In this document: positions 55,313 to 63,882 of the stretch, piece after piece
How positions within the stretch are numbered: position 1 is the stretch's first letter
Layout of the letters: every line of letters begins with the position of its first letter
Translations under genes and position numbers: made by a program
Source: CAVSUZ01 sp963795415
GTDB lineage: Bacteria; Pseudomonadota; Alphaproteobacteria; Acetobacterales; Acetobacteraceae
Length of the DNA stretch: 64,000 nucleotides
Reading direction: 5' to 3'
NCBI GenBank assembly: GCA_963795415.1
Contig: CAWCHQ010000003.1
Coordinates: forward strand, 1,364,001 to 1,428,000
The notes under the pieces: generated by a model
Told to the model about the DNA's origin: nothing
What the model saw: only the letters and a program-made list of their open reading frames with translations
Database searches by the model: none

Positions 55313-56259
55313 GCCCCAACCTCCTGGGTGCGCCGCGTGACACCCCGCAACACGAAGAACGCCGCCACTGCCAGGATTGGCAGCATGAACAAACTGACCG
55401 CCGCGCCCAGAGGAATATCGCCGGACTGAATCCCGACCTGGAACGCGTAAGTGGCAAACACGTGAGTCATGTCCTGCGGACCGCCATTGGTCAGGATACG
55501 AACGATGTCGAAATCCGCAAACGTCACGATCAGGCTGAACAGAACCGTGATCGCTATGATGTTGCGCATCATCGGAAGCGTCACGAAGAACAGCTTTTGC
55601 ACGGCACTCGCCCCATCGATCGCCGCTGCCTCATAAAGCTGGTCAGGAACCGACTTCAGGGCAGCGAGATACATGATCATGAAGAAAGGCGTGCCGTACC
55701 ATACATTCACCGTGATCGTGCAGAACCGGGCAATCCAGCCAACGCCCAGCCAGGGCACCGAAGCAAAGCCTAATAGATTAAGTATCCAGTTGAATGCCGA
55801 ATAGGACGGATCAAACATCCACCACCAGGTCAGCGTCGACAGCGCAAGAGGAATCACCCATGGCACGAGCAGCAGGCCGCGCCAGATCCGCTGATGCGCT
55901 CCTGAAATATTGTGCATCAGATGCGCCAGTATGAACCCGAAAATCGCCTTGAAGATCACCGATGTGATCGCAAACAGGCAGCTCTGGAAAATCACCAGCT
56001 TGAAGGTCTGCCGCTTTAGCAGAAACGCGTAATCCCCGAGCCCTACAAACTTGGTCATCGCCTTGTTCAGAAAACTCAGGTAAATCGCATATATCGCCGG
56101 GTATATCACAAGCCCGGCGACCAGCAGGATCAGCGGCAGGCACAAGAAGAACGCAATCGTGCTGCGCCGCTGAGAAAAGCGCCTGAGACTACCCGCCGGC
56201 CTTGCTACGGCGCCGCGTGAACTGATTACACCGGCAGGTACGCTTGTGCCGTCCGCCAT
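55309..56259 (-). CDS. Sugar ABC transporter permease (UgpA/MalF type)
   Basis: First membrane subunit of the carbohydrate importer. MADGTSVPAGVISSRGAVAR is the preferred start, giving 316 residues; 16 residues more are possible upstream. It has six helices, LVIYPAIYAIYLSFLNKAMT, and the EAA loop SVPDQLYEAAAIDGASAVQK. Normally a binding-protein gene precedes such permeases; none does here. Confidence 0.9.
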   Translation of the reverse strand: MADGTSVPAGVISSRGAVARPAGSLRRFSQRRSTIAFFLCLPLILLVAGLVIYPAIYAIYLSFLNKAMTKFVGLGDYAFLLKRQTFKLVIFQSCLFAITSVIFKAIFGFILAHLMHNISGAHQRIWRGLLLVPWVIPLALSTLTWWWMFDPSYSAFNWILNLLGFASVPWLGVGWIARFCTITVNVWYGTPFFMIMYLAALKSVPDQLYEAAAIDGASAVQKLFFVTLPMMRNIIAITVLFSLIVTFADFDIVRILTNGGPQDMTHVFATYAFQVGIQSGDIPLGAAVSLFMLPILAVAAFFVLRGVTRRTQEVGA

Positions 56260-56569
56260 GTCATTCTCCTCAGCAGGCCGGCCGAGTTGACGAGTGGCGT
56301 ACACCAAAGCCGAAGCACCACGAAAAGGTCATTGCCTTCCCATGCGCAGAAAGGTGCGGAAAATTCCGCGCCGCTCCCATGTGCTCCCTCCCGTATGTAC
56401 TCCCTCCCGTACCGCCGGTTGCCTCCGGCGCCAGCCATCTGATTTCCGCTACCCGCACGCCACTGGGTGTTCTTGCTCTGTACGTTCGCTGAAACTACAG
56501 GTTCGGCGCGCCGAGCGCAATGCCGGCCTGCCTTGGCCGCATGGACCGGGCCTTTTTCAGGCGCCGCCC
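56260..56569. other. Intergenic region upstream of the sugar ABC operon
   Basis: About 310 bp between the CBS protein gene and the permease gene, both on the minus strand. CTCCCTCCCGTA occurs twice 16 bp apart (56384-56395 and 56400-56411), so the minus strand carries two copies of TACGGGAGGGAG, each resembling a ribosome-binding site. A minus-strand reading of about 36 codons after them lacks any recognisable family. The operon promoter should lie here. Confidence 0.6.
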
Positions 56570-57010
56570 CTATCCGCCGCGCAGGCGAGAAATTTCCAGC
56601 AGCACATTGGCTTCCAGCTCCTTCTCTTCGGAGCGGTGCTTAACCAGGTCGCCAATGCTCACGATCCCCGACAGTTGCCCGTTTTCCACCACCGGCATAT
56701 GCCGCACCCGGGCAACCGTCATCTTCGCCAGAACCGCGTCAATCCGATCACCGGGAGCGCACGTGATCACCGGGGACGACATCAGTTCGCTCACCTGCCG
56801 CTCAAGTGCGGCAGCACCCTCCCGCGCGACAGCATTGACGAAGTCGCGCTCCGAAAAAACCCCCGCCATCCGCATCCATTGATCCTCCACCACCAGTGCG
56901 CCGATCCGGCGCGCCGACAGCTTGCGAACCGCTTCCGCCACGGTCGCGGTGGATCGGATCTGCTCAACCGCGTGGCCCTTGCCGTGTAGAACATCCGAGA
57001 TCAGCATCAC
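56570..57010 (-). CDS. Tandem CBS-domain protein
   Basis: A 146-residue protein consisting almost only of a CBS pair: MMLISDVLHGKGHAVEQIRS opens the first, with LSARRIGALVVEDQWMRMAG and VFSERDFVNAV; the second has VRHMPVVENGQLSGIVSIGD. Such proteins bind AMP, ATP or related ligands and regulate partners; the partner here is unknown. It may start at the second methionine. Its C-terminal helix (LEANVLLEISRLRGG) is typical of small stand-alone CBS proteins. Confidence 0.88.
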   Translation of the reverse strand: MMLISDVLHGKGHAVEQIRSTATVAEAVRKLSARRIGALVVEDQWMRMAGVFSERDFVNAVAREGAAALERQVSELMSSPVITCAPGDRIDAVLAKMTVARVRHMPVVENGQLSGIVSIGDLVKHRSEEKELEANVLLEISRLRGG

Positions 57011-57274
57011 CTGACTCCCTCTCGCTCAGGGCGTGATCGGCTCTCGCCATAGGGCGTGGATCAGGCCGTCAAGCCGGACCATGATCGCGCCCCTGGCGGT
57101 CCCGCCGGCGAGGCATGGATCACGCCCGGAAAGTCTTTGCCGTCCGGGTACGCGGGCCGCAAGGACGGGTCCGTGGGAGCGGGCGGTCGTAACACTATCC
57201 GATCTGGTCAGTCCGGCCGATCGCTTCAACGCCCGCGAGGGGTAGCTCTGAAGACCCGCAATACAAATGATCAC

Positions 57275-59299
57275 ATGAAAACCTCCATCCCGCCCAGACC
57301 CCGCTCCGGTCCTTCGCCAACGGCTCGCCCGACACACACGTCCCGGTTGCCCGCCGTCACCCCGGTCGTCATCACCGGAACTGACGAGGACGGCGACGCG
57401 ATCGCACGCCCACTGACCTGGCAGGATGCTGGCCCGCCCCCACTGATACTCATGGGTCCGGAACCCGCCGGATCTCCAGCCCTCGCTCCAGGCCAGCGTA
57501 TACTGGCCCGGCTGCGCCCCGCCGGCCCGGGCCGGTATGAAGGCCGGACCGTCCGGATTCTTGACGGCGCCCCAGGACGTGTTCTCGGCATCTTCCGTCC
57601 CGGCCCGCGCGGAGATCGCATCGAACCCACAAACCGCCGCGCCAAAGCCGAATGGCTGGTCCCGGCGGGACAAGCCAACGGCGCTCAGCCAGGCGAAATT
57701 GTTTGGGCCGAACCCCTGCCCGGCCACCGCGCCGGCCTGCGCCCGGCCCGCGTGCTGGAGCGCCTAGGGCACACCGCCGATGCAAGATCGGTTAGCCTGA
57801 TCGCGATCGCCACCCACGACATTCCCCATGTCTTTCCTGACGATGTGCTTGCCGAAACCCTACGGGCCCGGGCGCCGCGTCTGGGTCGGGGAACCGACCT
57901 GCGGCAGATCCCGATGGTGACGATCGACGGCGAAGATGCGCGCGATTTCGACGATGCCATCTTTTCACAAGCCGATGATGATGGCTTTCGCCTGATCGTC
58001 GCCATTGCCGATGTAGCCCGATACGTCCCTCCCGGTTCGGCGCTCGACCGTGAAGCCCGTCATCGCGGAAACAGCGTCTATTTCCCCGACCGCGTCGTGC
58101 CGATGCTGCCGGAAAGGCTGTCCAACCACTGGTGCAGCCTCCGTCCTCAGGAAGACCGCGCCTGCCTGTTCGTGGAAATGCGGGTGAATGCCGAAGGCCG
58201 CAAGCTCAGTCATCGCTTTGGCCGCGGCGTCATGCGAAGCGCCGCCCGCCTGTCCTATGAACAGGTGCAGCAGGCCCACGATCGGGGCGACAGCTTGGAC
58301 CTGCCCCTTCCTGCTCTCTTCGGCGCCTTCCAGGCCCTTCTCAGCGCCCGTCGCCAACGCGGGACGCTCGATCTCGACCTTCCGGAACGCCGCATCCTCC
58401 TCGGACCTGACGGCGTCGTCACGGACATCGCTCCCCGCCCACGGCTCGACAGCCATCGGCTGATCGAGGAATTAATGATCCTCGCCAATGTCGCCGCCGC
58501 CGAGGAGCTGGAGCGCCTTCATGCACCCTGCGTCTATCGTATCCATGCGGCGCCATCGGCGGAAAAGCTGGAGGACCTGCGCACGTTTCTGCACACAATC
58601 GGCATCTCCCTCCCGCACGGCGCAAACCTCCGCCCACGCGATCTCGACGCTGTGTTGCGGCGGGTTGCGGACACCGCTGATGCACCGCTGGTTAACGAGG
58701 TGGTTCTGCGCAGCCAATCCCAGGCTGCCTACAGCCCCGACAATATCGGCCACTTCGGTCTCGCTCTGTCACGCTACGCGCATTTTACCAGCCCGATCCG
58801 CCGTTACGCCGATCTGTTGGTGCATCGCTCCCTGATCACGGCGCTCGGGCTGGTAAAAAACGGATTGCCGGCCGGAAGTTCAGACGCACTCGAACAAGTC
58901 TCCGAACACGTCACCATGACAGAGCGCCGCGCCCAGGCCGCCGAACGCGATGCCTCGGACCGCTATGTCGCCGCGTTCATGGCCGACAAAACCGCTTCCG
59001 TGTTCGCCGCCCGTGTCTCCGGTGCAACGCGCTTTGGCCTTTTCGTCACGCTTCCGGAAAGCGGCGCCACTGGGATTGTTCCTCGCTCGTCCCTGCCGGA
59101 CGATTACTGGCGTCATGACGAACGCGAGCAAACCCTGATCGGACGCCGCACAGGACTGGTATTCCGCCTCGGCCAGGCCGTCGAGGTCCGCCTGAGGGAC
59201 GCCAATCCGGTCACAGGCGGATTGGTGTTTGATTTGCTCCAAGGCTTGCCGGCTCGCCGCCAAAGCCCTCACGTCCTGAAGAAACGATCGCATCGGTGA
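57275..59299 (+). CDS. rnr: Ribonuclease R, lacking the N-terminal helix-turn-helix
   Basis: RNase R is a processive 3'-5' exoribonuclease that degrades structured RNA. From MKTSIPPRPRSGPSPTARPT the product is 674 residues: a cold-shock-like domain (TPVVITGTDEDGDAIARPLT), the RNB catalytic domain with the metal aspartates in VTIDGEDARDFDDAIFSQAD, the HFTSPIRRYADLLVHRSLI segment, and a C-terminal S1 domain (RVSGATRFGLFVTLPESGA). Most alphaproteobacterial RNase R proteins carry about 80 further N-terminal residues with a helix-turn-helix; none is readable upstream in any plus-strand frame. No good ribosome-binding site precedes the ATG, so the true start may be elsewhere. The stop overlaps the next gene (GTGA). 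Confidence 0.86.
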   Translation: MKTSIPPRPRSGPSPTARPTHTSRLPAVTPVVITGTDEDGDAIARPLTWQDAGPPPLILMGPEPAGSPALAPGQRILARLRPAGPGRYEGRTVRILDGAPGRVLGIFRPGPRGDRIEPTNRRAKAEWLVPAGQANGAQPGEIVWAEPLPGHRAGLRPARVLERLGHTADARSVSLIAIATHDIPHVFPDDVLAETLRARAPRLGRGTDLRQIPMVTIDGEDARDFDDAIFSQADDDGFRLIVAIADVARYVPPGSALDREARHRGNSVYFPDRVVPMLPERLSNHWCSLRPQEDRACLFVEMRVNAEGRKLSHRFGRGVMRSAARLSYEQVQQAHDRGDSLDLPLPALFGAFQALLSARRQRGTLDLDLPERRILLGPDGVVTDIAPRPRLDSHRLIEELMILANVAAAEELERLHAPCVYRIHAAPSAEKLEDLRTFLHTIGISLPHGANLRPRDLDAVLRRVADTADAPLVNEVVLRSQSQAAYSPDNIGHFGLALSRYAHFTSPIRRYADLLVHRSLITALGLVKNGLPAGSSDALEQVSEHVTMTERRAQAAERDASDRYVAAFMADKTASVFAARVSGATRFGLFVTLPESGATGIVPRSSLPDDYWRHDEREQTLIGRRTGLVFRLGQAVEVRLRDANPVTGGLVFDLLQGLPARRQSPHVLKKRSHR

Positions 59300-60834
59300 T
59301 CCGGGTTATAATCGTTCTGCTGCTCGTCACTGCCGCCTCTGCCGCACAACCGCAGGCGACTCCCCTTTCGGCGGGATTTGATCCGCAATCGGCCGCTGCG
59401 GTTTACGGTGCCGCTTTATCCTTCACCGCGCCCCGCGACCTGCAGGGAGCACCGATCCCGCAGCTGACGCTCTGGGGGTTGCAGGGTCTGCGTGCAATCG
59501 ACCCGGCCCTCGACCCGGCGCTTCTCGATGGCAAACTGGGACTGCGCTCCGGCGGACGCATCATCTTCACCGTTGACGCGCCGAAAGACAGCGACGCGGC
59601 CGGCTGGGGAAATGCCGCGGCGTCGCTCACTGAAGCCGCCTGGCGAGTATCATTGCCGCTGCAGCGCGCGGGCTCCGAGGCGATTTTCGAGTCCTTTTTC
59701 CACGCCATGTTCGGCCATCTCGACCCCTATTCCCATTACGTCAGTCCCGCCCGGGCGGCCGCGGACGAAGCAGCACGCCAGGGCCGCGCTGGACTGGGGG
59801 TCACTCTCGCCCGCCGCGGCCAGAGCGTCGTCGTCCAGGCGGTCAGTCCCGACAGTCCGGCCCTCGCCGCCTCCATCCACCCCGGAGACCGCATCCTGGC
59901 GGTTGGCGGCCAAAAAACCGACGGTCAGACTCCCGCGGCAGTCTCCGCCTGGCTCTCAGGCCCCGACGGAAGCGAGGTTCGCGTCTCATGGAGCACCCTT
60001 GTGGGCCGGATACATGCTGTCACCCTCACGCGTGAAGTGATCCCCCCGGAGACCGTGTTCACCCGTCAACTCGACAAATTCCTGCTGCTCCGGCTGACCG
60101 GGTTCAACCGGAACACGGATGTGCTGTTCGCCGCGAAAGTGCAGGAGAGCCTGGCGCGGATGGATCCCTTGCATGGCATCGTCATCGATCTCCGGGGCAA
60201 CCGCGGCGGATTGCTCGCCGAGGCCGTTACGGTAGCGAACAATTTACTGCCGGAGGGGGTGATTGCAATCACTCAGGGAAGAGATCCGGGCGCCAACCGG
60301 CAATGGCGATCCAGAGGCGGGGAATTGGCAAAGGATGTACCCGTGGTGGTGTTAGTTGACGCCAATACGGCCAGTGCGGCGGAGGTGCTCGCCGCCGCTC
60401 TTGCCGATCGCGGACGAGGCGTCGTGGTCGGCAGCGCTACCACGGGAAAAGGACTCGTTCAGGCCTTCACTGTTCTCCCCAACGGCGCCGAGTTGTTCGT
60501 CACCTGGAGCCGCCTGCTCGCTCCTCGTGGTTGGCCAATTCAGGAGCTTGGAGTTCTGCCGCAGGTCTGCACCAGTTTCGGATCGGATGATCTCGACCAG
60601 CAGCTGTCGGCCCTCGAGGATGGCGAGCAGCCGATGGAAGCGGCACTTGTGCATGCCCGCAACGCCCGCGCGCCCATCTCGCCTACCCAGGCAGTCGCAA
60701 TACGCGCTACCTGTCCCGCAGCCGGCGGCAGCCCGCTCGATATCGATGCGGCGCGCGAGCTGCTGGACGATCCAGCCGCTTACGCGGCAGCCTTGATGCC
60801 GCCGATCACGGTGCCGCTGGCCGCCGGACCGTGA
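59296..60834 (+). CDS. S41-family C-terminal processing protease, secreted
   Basis: An exported serine protease of the CtpA/Prc family. It begins with GTG overlapping the rnr stop; MIRVIIVLLLVTAASAAQPQ is a signal peptide. The 512-residue product has a PDZ domain at about 160-250 (GRAGLGVTLARRG; SIHPGDRILAVGG), a catalytic domain with serine about 360 in DANTASAAEVLAAAL and lysine about 385 in SATTGKGLVQA, and the support segment IDLRGNRGGLLAEAV. A peptidoglycan-linked or tail-specific role is usual for the family; the substrate is unknown. Confidence 0.9.
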   Translation: MIRVIIVLLLVTAASAAQPQATPLSAGFDPQSAAAVYGAALSFTAPRDLQGAPIPQLTLWGLQGLRAIDPALDPALLDGKLGLRSGGRIIFTVDAPKDSDAAGWGNAAASLTEAAWRVSLPLQRAGSEAIFESFFHAMFGHLDPYSHYVSPARAAADEAARQGRAGLGVTLARRGQSVVVQAVSPDSPALAASIHPGDRILAVGGQKTDGQTPAAVSAWLSGPDGSEVRVSWSTLVGRIHAVTLTREVIPPETVFTRQLDKFLLLRLTGFNRNTDVLFAAKVQESLARMDPLHGIVIDLRGNRGGLLAEAVTVANNLLPEGVIAITQGRDPGANRQWRSRGGELAKDVPVVVLVDANTASAAEVLAAALADRGRGVVVGSATTGKGLVQAFTVLPNGAELFVTWSRLLAPRGWPIQELGVLPQVCTSFGSDDLDQQLSALEDGEQPMEAALVHARNARAPISPTQAVAIRATCPAAGGSPLDIDAARELLDDPAAYAAALMPPITVPLAAGP

Positions 60835-60930
60835 TCCGATACCGCCGGCCGGAGTGACAGAACCGTCAGCTCTGACGCCGGCTGATCTGCGATCTGGACC
60901 GCTATGCAGGCAGGGTCTAGTGCTGTGCGC

Positions 60931-61521
60931 ATGGGCCGCTCTGCCGCCGTCTCCCGCACCACCTCCGAAACTGAAATTTCTCTCAGCCTCGACATTGATG
61001 GGTCGGGGCTGGCCGAGATCGACACCGGCATCGGCTTCCTCGATCATATGCTGACGGCGTTCGCCCGGCATGGCCTGTTCGACCTCTCCGTGCGAGCGAG
61101 CGGAGACCTGCAGATCGACTGCCATCACACCACCGAGGATGTCGGCATCGTGCTGGGGCGTGCGTTTGCCCAGGCTGTCGCGGACAAGCGCGGGATCCGG
61201 CGCTTCGGCCAAGCGGTGGTCCCAATGGACGAAGCCCTCGCCGAGGTCGTCGTGGACATCTCCGGACGCCCCTTTCTGGCCTGGAACGTCAACTTCGAGC
61301 GGCAGCACCTGGGGGAGATGGATACCGAGCTCTTTGAGGAATTTTTCCGCGCTCTGGCCACCAACGCCCTGATCACGCTTCATATGAATCAGCGCGCGGG
61401 ACGCAATTCCCACCACGTCGCTGAGGCCTGCTTCAAGGCCGCCGGCCGCGCGCTGCGGATGGCTGCCGAGCATGACGAAAGGGCACCTCACAGCCTTCCC
61501 TCGACCAAAGGCGCGCTGTGA
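60931..61521 (+). CDS. hisB: Imidazoleglycerol-phosphate dehydratase
   Basis: HisB dehydrates imidazoleglycerol phosphate in histidine biosynthesis. From MGRSAAVSRTTSETEISLSL the product is 196 residues. Metal-site motifs are GFLDHMLTAFARHG, CHHTTEDVGIVLG and the second-half NSHHVAEACFKAAGRAL. It is monofunctional: no phosphatase domain is fused. An in-frame ATG nine codons earlier is also possible. The stop overlaps the DUF2628 start (GTGA). Confidence 0.96.
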   Translation: MGRSAAVSRTTSETEISLSLDIDGSGLAEIDTGIGFLDHMLTAFARHGLFDLSVRASGDLQIDCHHTTEDVGIVLGRAFAQAVADKRGIRRFGQAVVPMDEALAEVVVDISGRPFLAWNVNFERQHLGEMDTELFEEFFRALATNALITLHMNQRAGRNSHHVAEACFKAAGRALRMAAEHDERAPHSLPSTKGAL

Positions 61522-61896
61522 AGATTTATACCGTCCACCTGCGCCCGGAGCGTGTCCCGGTGCTCGTGCCGGAAGGCTTCAGCCTCGGCTGCTTCCTTCT
61601 TGGCGGCATCTGGCTGCTTGCCCGGCGAGCATGGATCCCCGGCGTGCTCGCCCTGTCGGCCGCAATCCTGATCAGGATTCCTGACCGCCGGCGGCTCCCG
61701 CATCGTTCTCGAACTTGGGCTCGCCGTGCTGCTGGGATTGATCGGACGGGACCTGCGGCGCTGGTCCCTGGCTCGCCGCGGCTTCACCGCTGCTCACTTG
61801 GTTGCCGCCCGAAACACCGACGGTGCCGTGGTCCGTTTGCTCGCCCTCCGTCCTGACCTCGCCCCCCGGTTCGTTCCTGCGCAGGAGCTGCCGTGA
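61518..61896 (+). CDS. DUF2628 family membrane protein (one apparent +1 frameshift)
   Basis: A small protein inserted between hisB and hisH. It starts MKIYTVHLRPERVPVLVPEG and continues FSLGCFLLGGIWLLARRAW, a typical DUF2628 opening with a membrane helix. After about ILI the frame breaks; the following frame reads SRIVLELGLAVLLGLIGRDL then RRWSLARRGFTAAHLVAARN, ending APRFVPAQELP. Removing one base between about 61672 and 61686 joins the two and gives about 125 residues ending in a TGA that overlaps the hisH GTG. That exact overlap supports the corrected frame. Function unknown. Confidence 0.8.
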
Positions 61897-62528
61897 AGGT
61901 CGCAGTCGTGGACTACGGAAGCGGCAATCTCGCCTCCGCCTCCCGTGCCCTCTCAGTAGCCGCAGGGCGCGCCGGCATTGACGCCCGTATCGAAGTGACC
62001 AGCGATCCGCACAAGGTGCTGCATGCCGATCGCATCGTATTACCAGGCCAGGGAGCCTTCGCCGACTGCGCGCGCGGCCTCGCGGCCGTCACCGGCATGC
62101 CCGACGCCATTCGCGAAGCGACCGCGGCCGGCACCCCGTTTCTTGGCATCTGTGTCGGCATGCAGTTGATGGCCGAACGTGGACTGGAACACGAGGTTAC
62201 GCCCGGCTTTGGCTGGATCCAGGGCAAGATCGCCGCAATGACGGCACCGGGATTTCGGCTGCCGCAGATGGGCTGGAACAGCCTCTCTTTCGATCCCGGC
62301 GCGCATCCCCTGCTCGACGGCCTGCTCTCCGGCGATCACGTCTATTTCGTCCATACCTACATGCTCTGGGACGGCTCCCCACGAGAAACGATCGCCACGA
62401 CTGACTATGGCGGTCCCGTGGTCGCGATGGTGGCGTCCGGCAACCGCGCCGGCACCCAGTTCCACGTGGAAAAGAGCCAGACCGTCGGGCTCCGCATCCT
62501 GACAAATTTCCTGTGCTGGTCTCCCTGA
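61893..62528 (+). CDS. hisH: Imidazole glycerol phosphate synthase, glutamine amidotransferase subunit
   Basis: HisH releases ammonia from glutamine for HisF. It begins with GTG: KVAVVDYGSGNLASASRAL. The 211-residue product has the nucleophile cysteine about residue 87 in FLGICVGMQLMAERG and the His-Glu pair about 191/193 in GTQFHVEKSQTVGL. The start overlaps the DUF2628 stop. Confidence 0.96.
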   Translation: MKVAVVDYGSGNLASASRALSVAAGRAGIDARIEVTSDPHKVLHADRIVLPGQGAFADCARGLAAVTGMPDAIREATAAGTPFLGICVGMQLMAERGLEHEVTPGFGWIQGKIAAMTAPGFRLPQMGWNSLSFDPGAHPLLDGLLSGDHVYFVHTYMLWDGSPRETIATTDYGGPVVAMVASGNRAGTQFHVEKSQTVGLRILTNFLCWSP

Positions 62529-62529
62529 G

Positions 62530-63105
62530 ATGGCTTCCGAGAACCCTGCCCCCGCCCAGGTCGAACGCTCGGTCGAACGGGTCGAAAGCTTCTCGGATGA
62601 CGATCTGCACGCGCTGTGTGAGGCAACCCATGCCGCGATCATCGAAGGAGGGGGATTCGGCTGGGTCAATCCGCCAGGTCACCGCTCGCTGGAGAGCTAC
62701 TACCGCGGCGTGCTTCTGGTACCCGAACGGCAGCTCTTCATGGTGCGCCTCAACAATCTCGCGGTCGGCTCAGCCCAACTCGTTCGCCCGCCCCGCAACA
62801 ACGAGGCCCAGGCTTTCGCGGCCACCCTGATGCACGCCTTCGTAGCCCCCTATGCCCGCGGCCACGGCCTCGCGCGGATGCTGACGCGTCAGGTCGAAGA
62901 GGCTGCGCGTGCGCTGGGCTATCATGTCCTGAACCTGGACGTGCGCGAGACGCAACAAGCGGCAATCCGCCTTTACAAATCGATGGGCTTCGTTCGCTGG
63001 GGCCTGCATCCGGCATACGCGCGGGTCGGAGGCAAAACCATCCGCGGCCTCTATTACTACAAGCTGCTGAAACCGGCGCCGCGCCACAAAGAAGTGCCGG
63101 GGTGA
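62530..63105 (+). CDS. GNAT-family N-acetyltransferase
   Basis: A 191-residue acetyltransferase with the acetyl-CoA motif A VAPYARGHGLARMLTRQVEE and motif B LNLDVRETQQAAIRLYKSMG followed by FVRWGLHPAYARVGG. It starts 1 bp after hisH and its stop overlaps hisA (GTGA), so it is embedded in the his operon by translational coupling. It is not a known histidine-pathway enzyme; its substrate is unknown. Confidence 0.88.
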   Translation: MASENPAPAQVERSVERVESFSDDDLHALCEATHAAIIEGGGFGWVNPPGHRSLESYYRGVLLVPERQLFMVRLNNLAVGSAQLVRPPRNNEAQAFAATLMHAFVAPYARGHGLARMLTRQVEEAARALGYHVLNLDVRETQQAAIRLYKSMGFVRWGLHPAYARVGGKTIRGLYYYKLLKPAPRHKEVPG

Positions 63106-63839
63106 AGCCGCTTACCCTCTACCCGGCCATCGATCTGAAGGACGGTGCCTGCGTCCGCCTCCGCCGAGGCGAAATGGATCAGGTCACCGTCTATGGCGAC
63201 GACCCGGGAGCGCAGGCAAAAGCGTGGGAGGATGCCGGGTGCTCCTGGCTGCACGTCGTGGACCTCAACGGTGCCTTTTCCGGCCGGCCGGTGAACCAAG
63301 CCGCGATAAGGGCGATACTCGCTGCGGTGGAGATACCGGTTCAGCTTGGCGGCGGCATCCGTGATCTCCTCTCGGTCCGGATGTGGCTGGAAGCCGGCGT
63401 CCGTCGGGTGATCCTCGGCAGCGCGGCGGTCAAGCACCCGGACCTCGTCCGCGAAGCCTGCAACTCTTTCCCCGGCCAGATCGCGGTGGCGATCGATGCA
63501 CGCAATGGCCTCATGGCCACCGAAGGCTGGGGAGAGACGTCGCAGCTTACTGTTGCCGACCTCACCCTGGGCCTCCAGGACGCCGGGGTTGCCGCCTTCA
63601 TCTACACCGACGTCTCACGTGACGGCATGCTTACCGGCATCAATATCAAGGCAACCGTCGCACTGGCCCGAACGGTATCCGTTCCGGTCATCGCCTCGGG
63701 TGGCGTGTCCGGCATCCGTGATCTCATCGCGCTGAGGCAGGCAGCCGAGGACACGACAATCGAAGGCGTTATCGCCGGCCGGGCTTTGTACAATGGCAGA
63801 CTTGACCCAAAGGACGCGATTATCGCGCTGCGCCGCTGA
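63102..63839 (+). CDS. hisA: Phosphoribosylformimino-5-aminoimidazole carboxamide ribotide isomerase
   Basis: HisA carries out the Amadori isomerisation before the HisH/HisF step. It begins with GTG (KPLTLYPAIDLKDGACVRLR). The 245-residue (beta-alpha)8 barrel shows the catalytic aspartate in YPAIDLKDG, the paired C-terminal aspartate in FIYTDVSRDGMLTGINI, the phosphate site VIASGGVSGIRDL, and VQLGGGIRDLLSV. hisF follows after 43 bp. Confidence 0.96.
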   Translation: MKPLTLYPAIDLKDGACVRLRRGEMDQVTVYGDDPGAQAKAWEDAGCSWLHVVDLNGAFSGRPVNQAAIRAILAAVEIPVQLGGGIRDLLSVRMWLEAGVRRVILGSAAVKHPDLVREACNSFPGQIAVAIDARNGLMATEGWGETSQLTVADLTLGLQDAGVAAFIYTDVSRDGMLTGINIKATVALARTVSVPVIASGGVSGIRDLIALRQAAEDTTIEGVIAGRALYNGRLDPKDAIIALRR

Positions 63840-63882
63840 ACACACTTGCCACGGCTTCACCCGCATCGTTTACAAATAACCC

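Noticed and set aside
57026..57727. A minus-strand frame of about 230 codons opposite the start of rnr.
   Set aside because: It covers the rnr N-terminal coding region, and no motif supports it.
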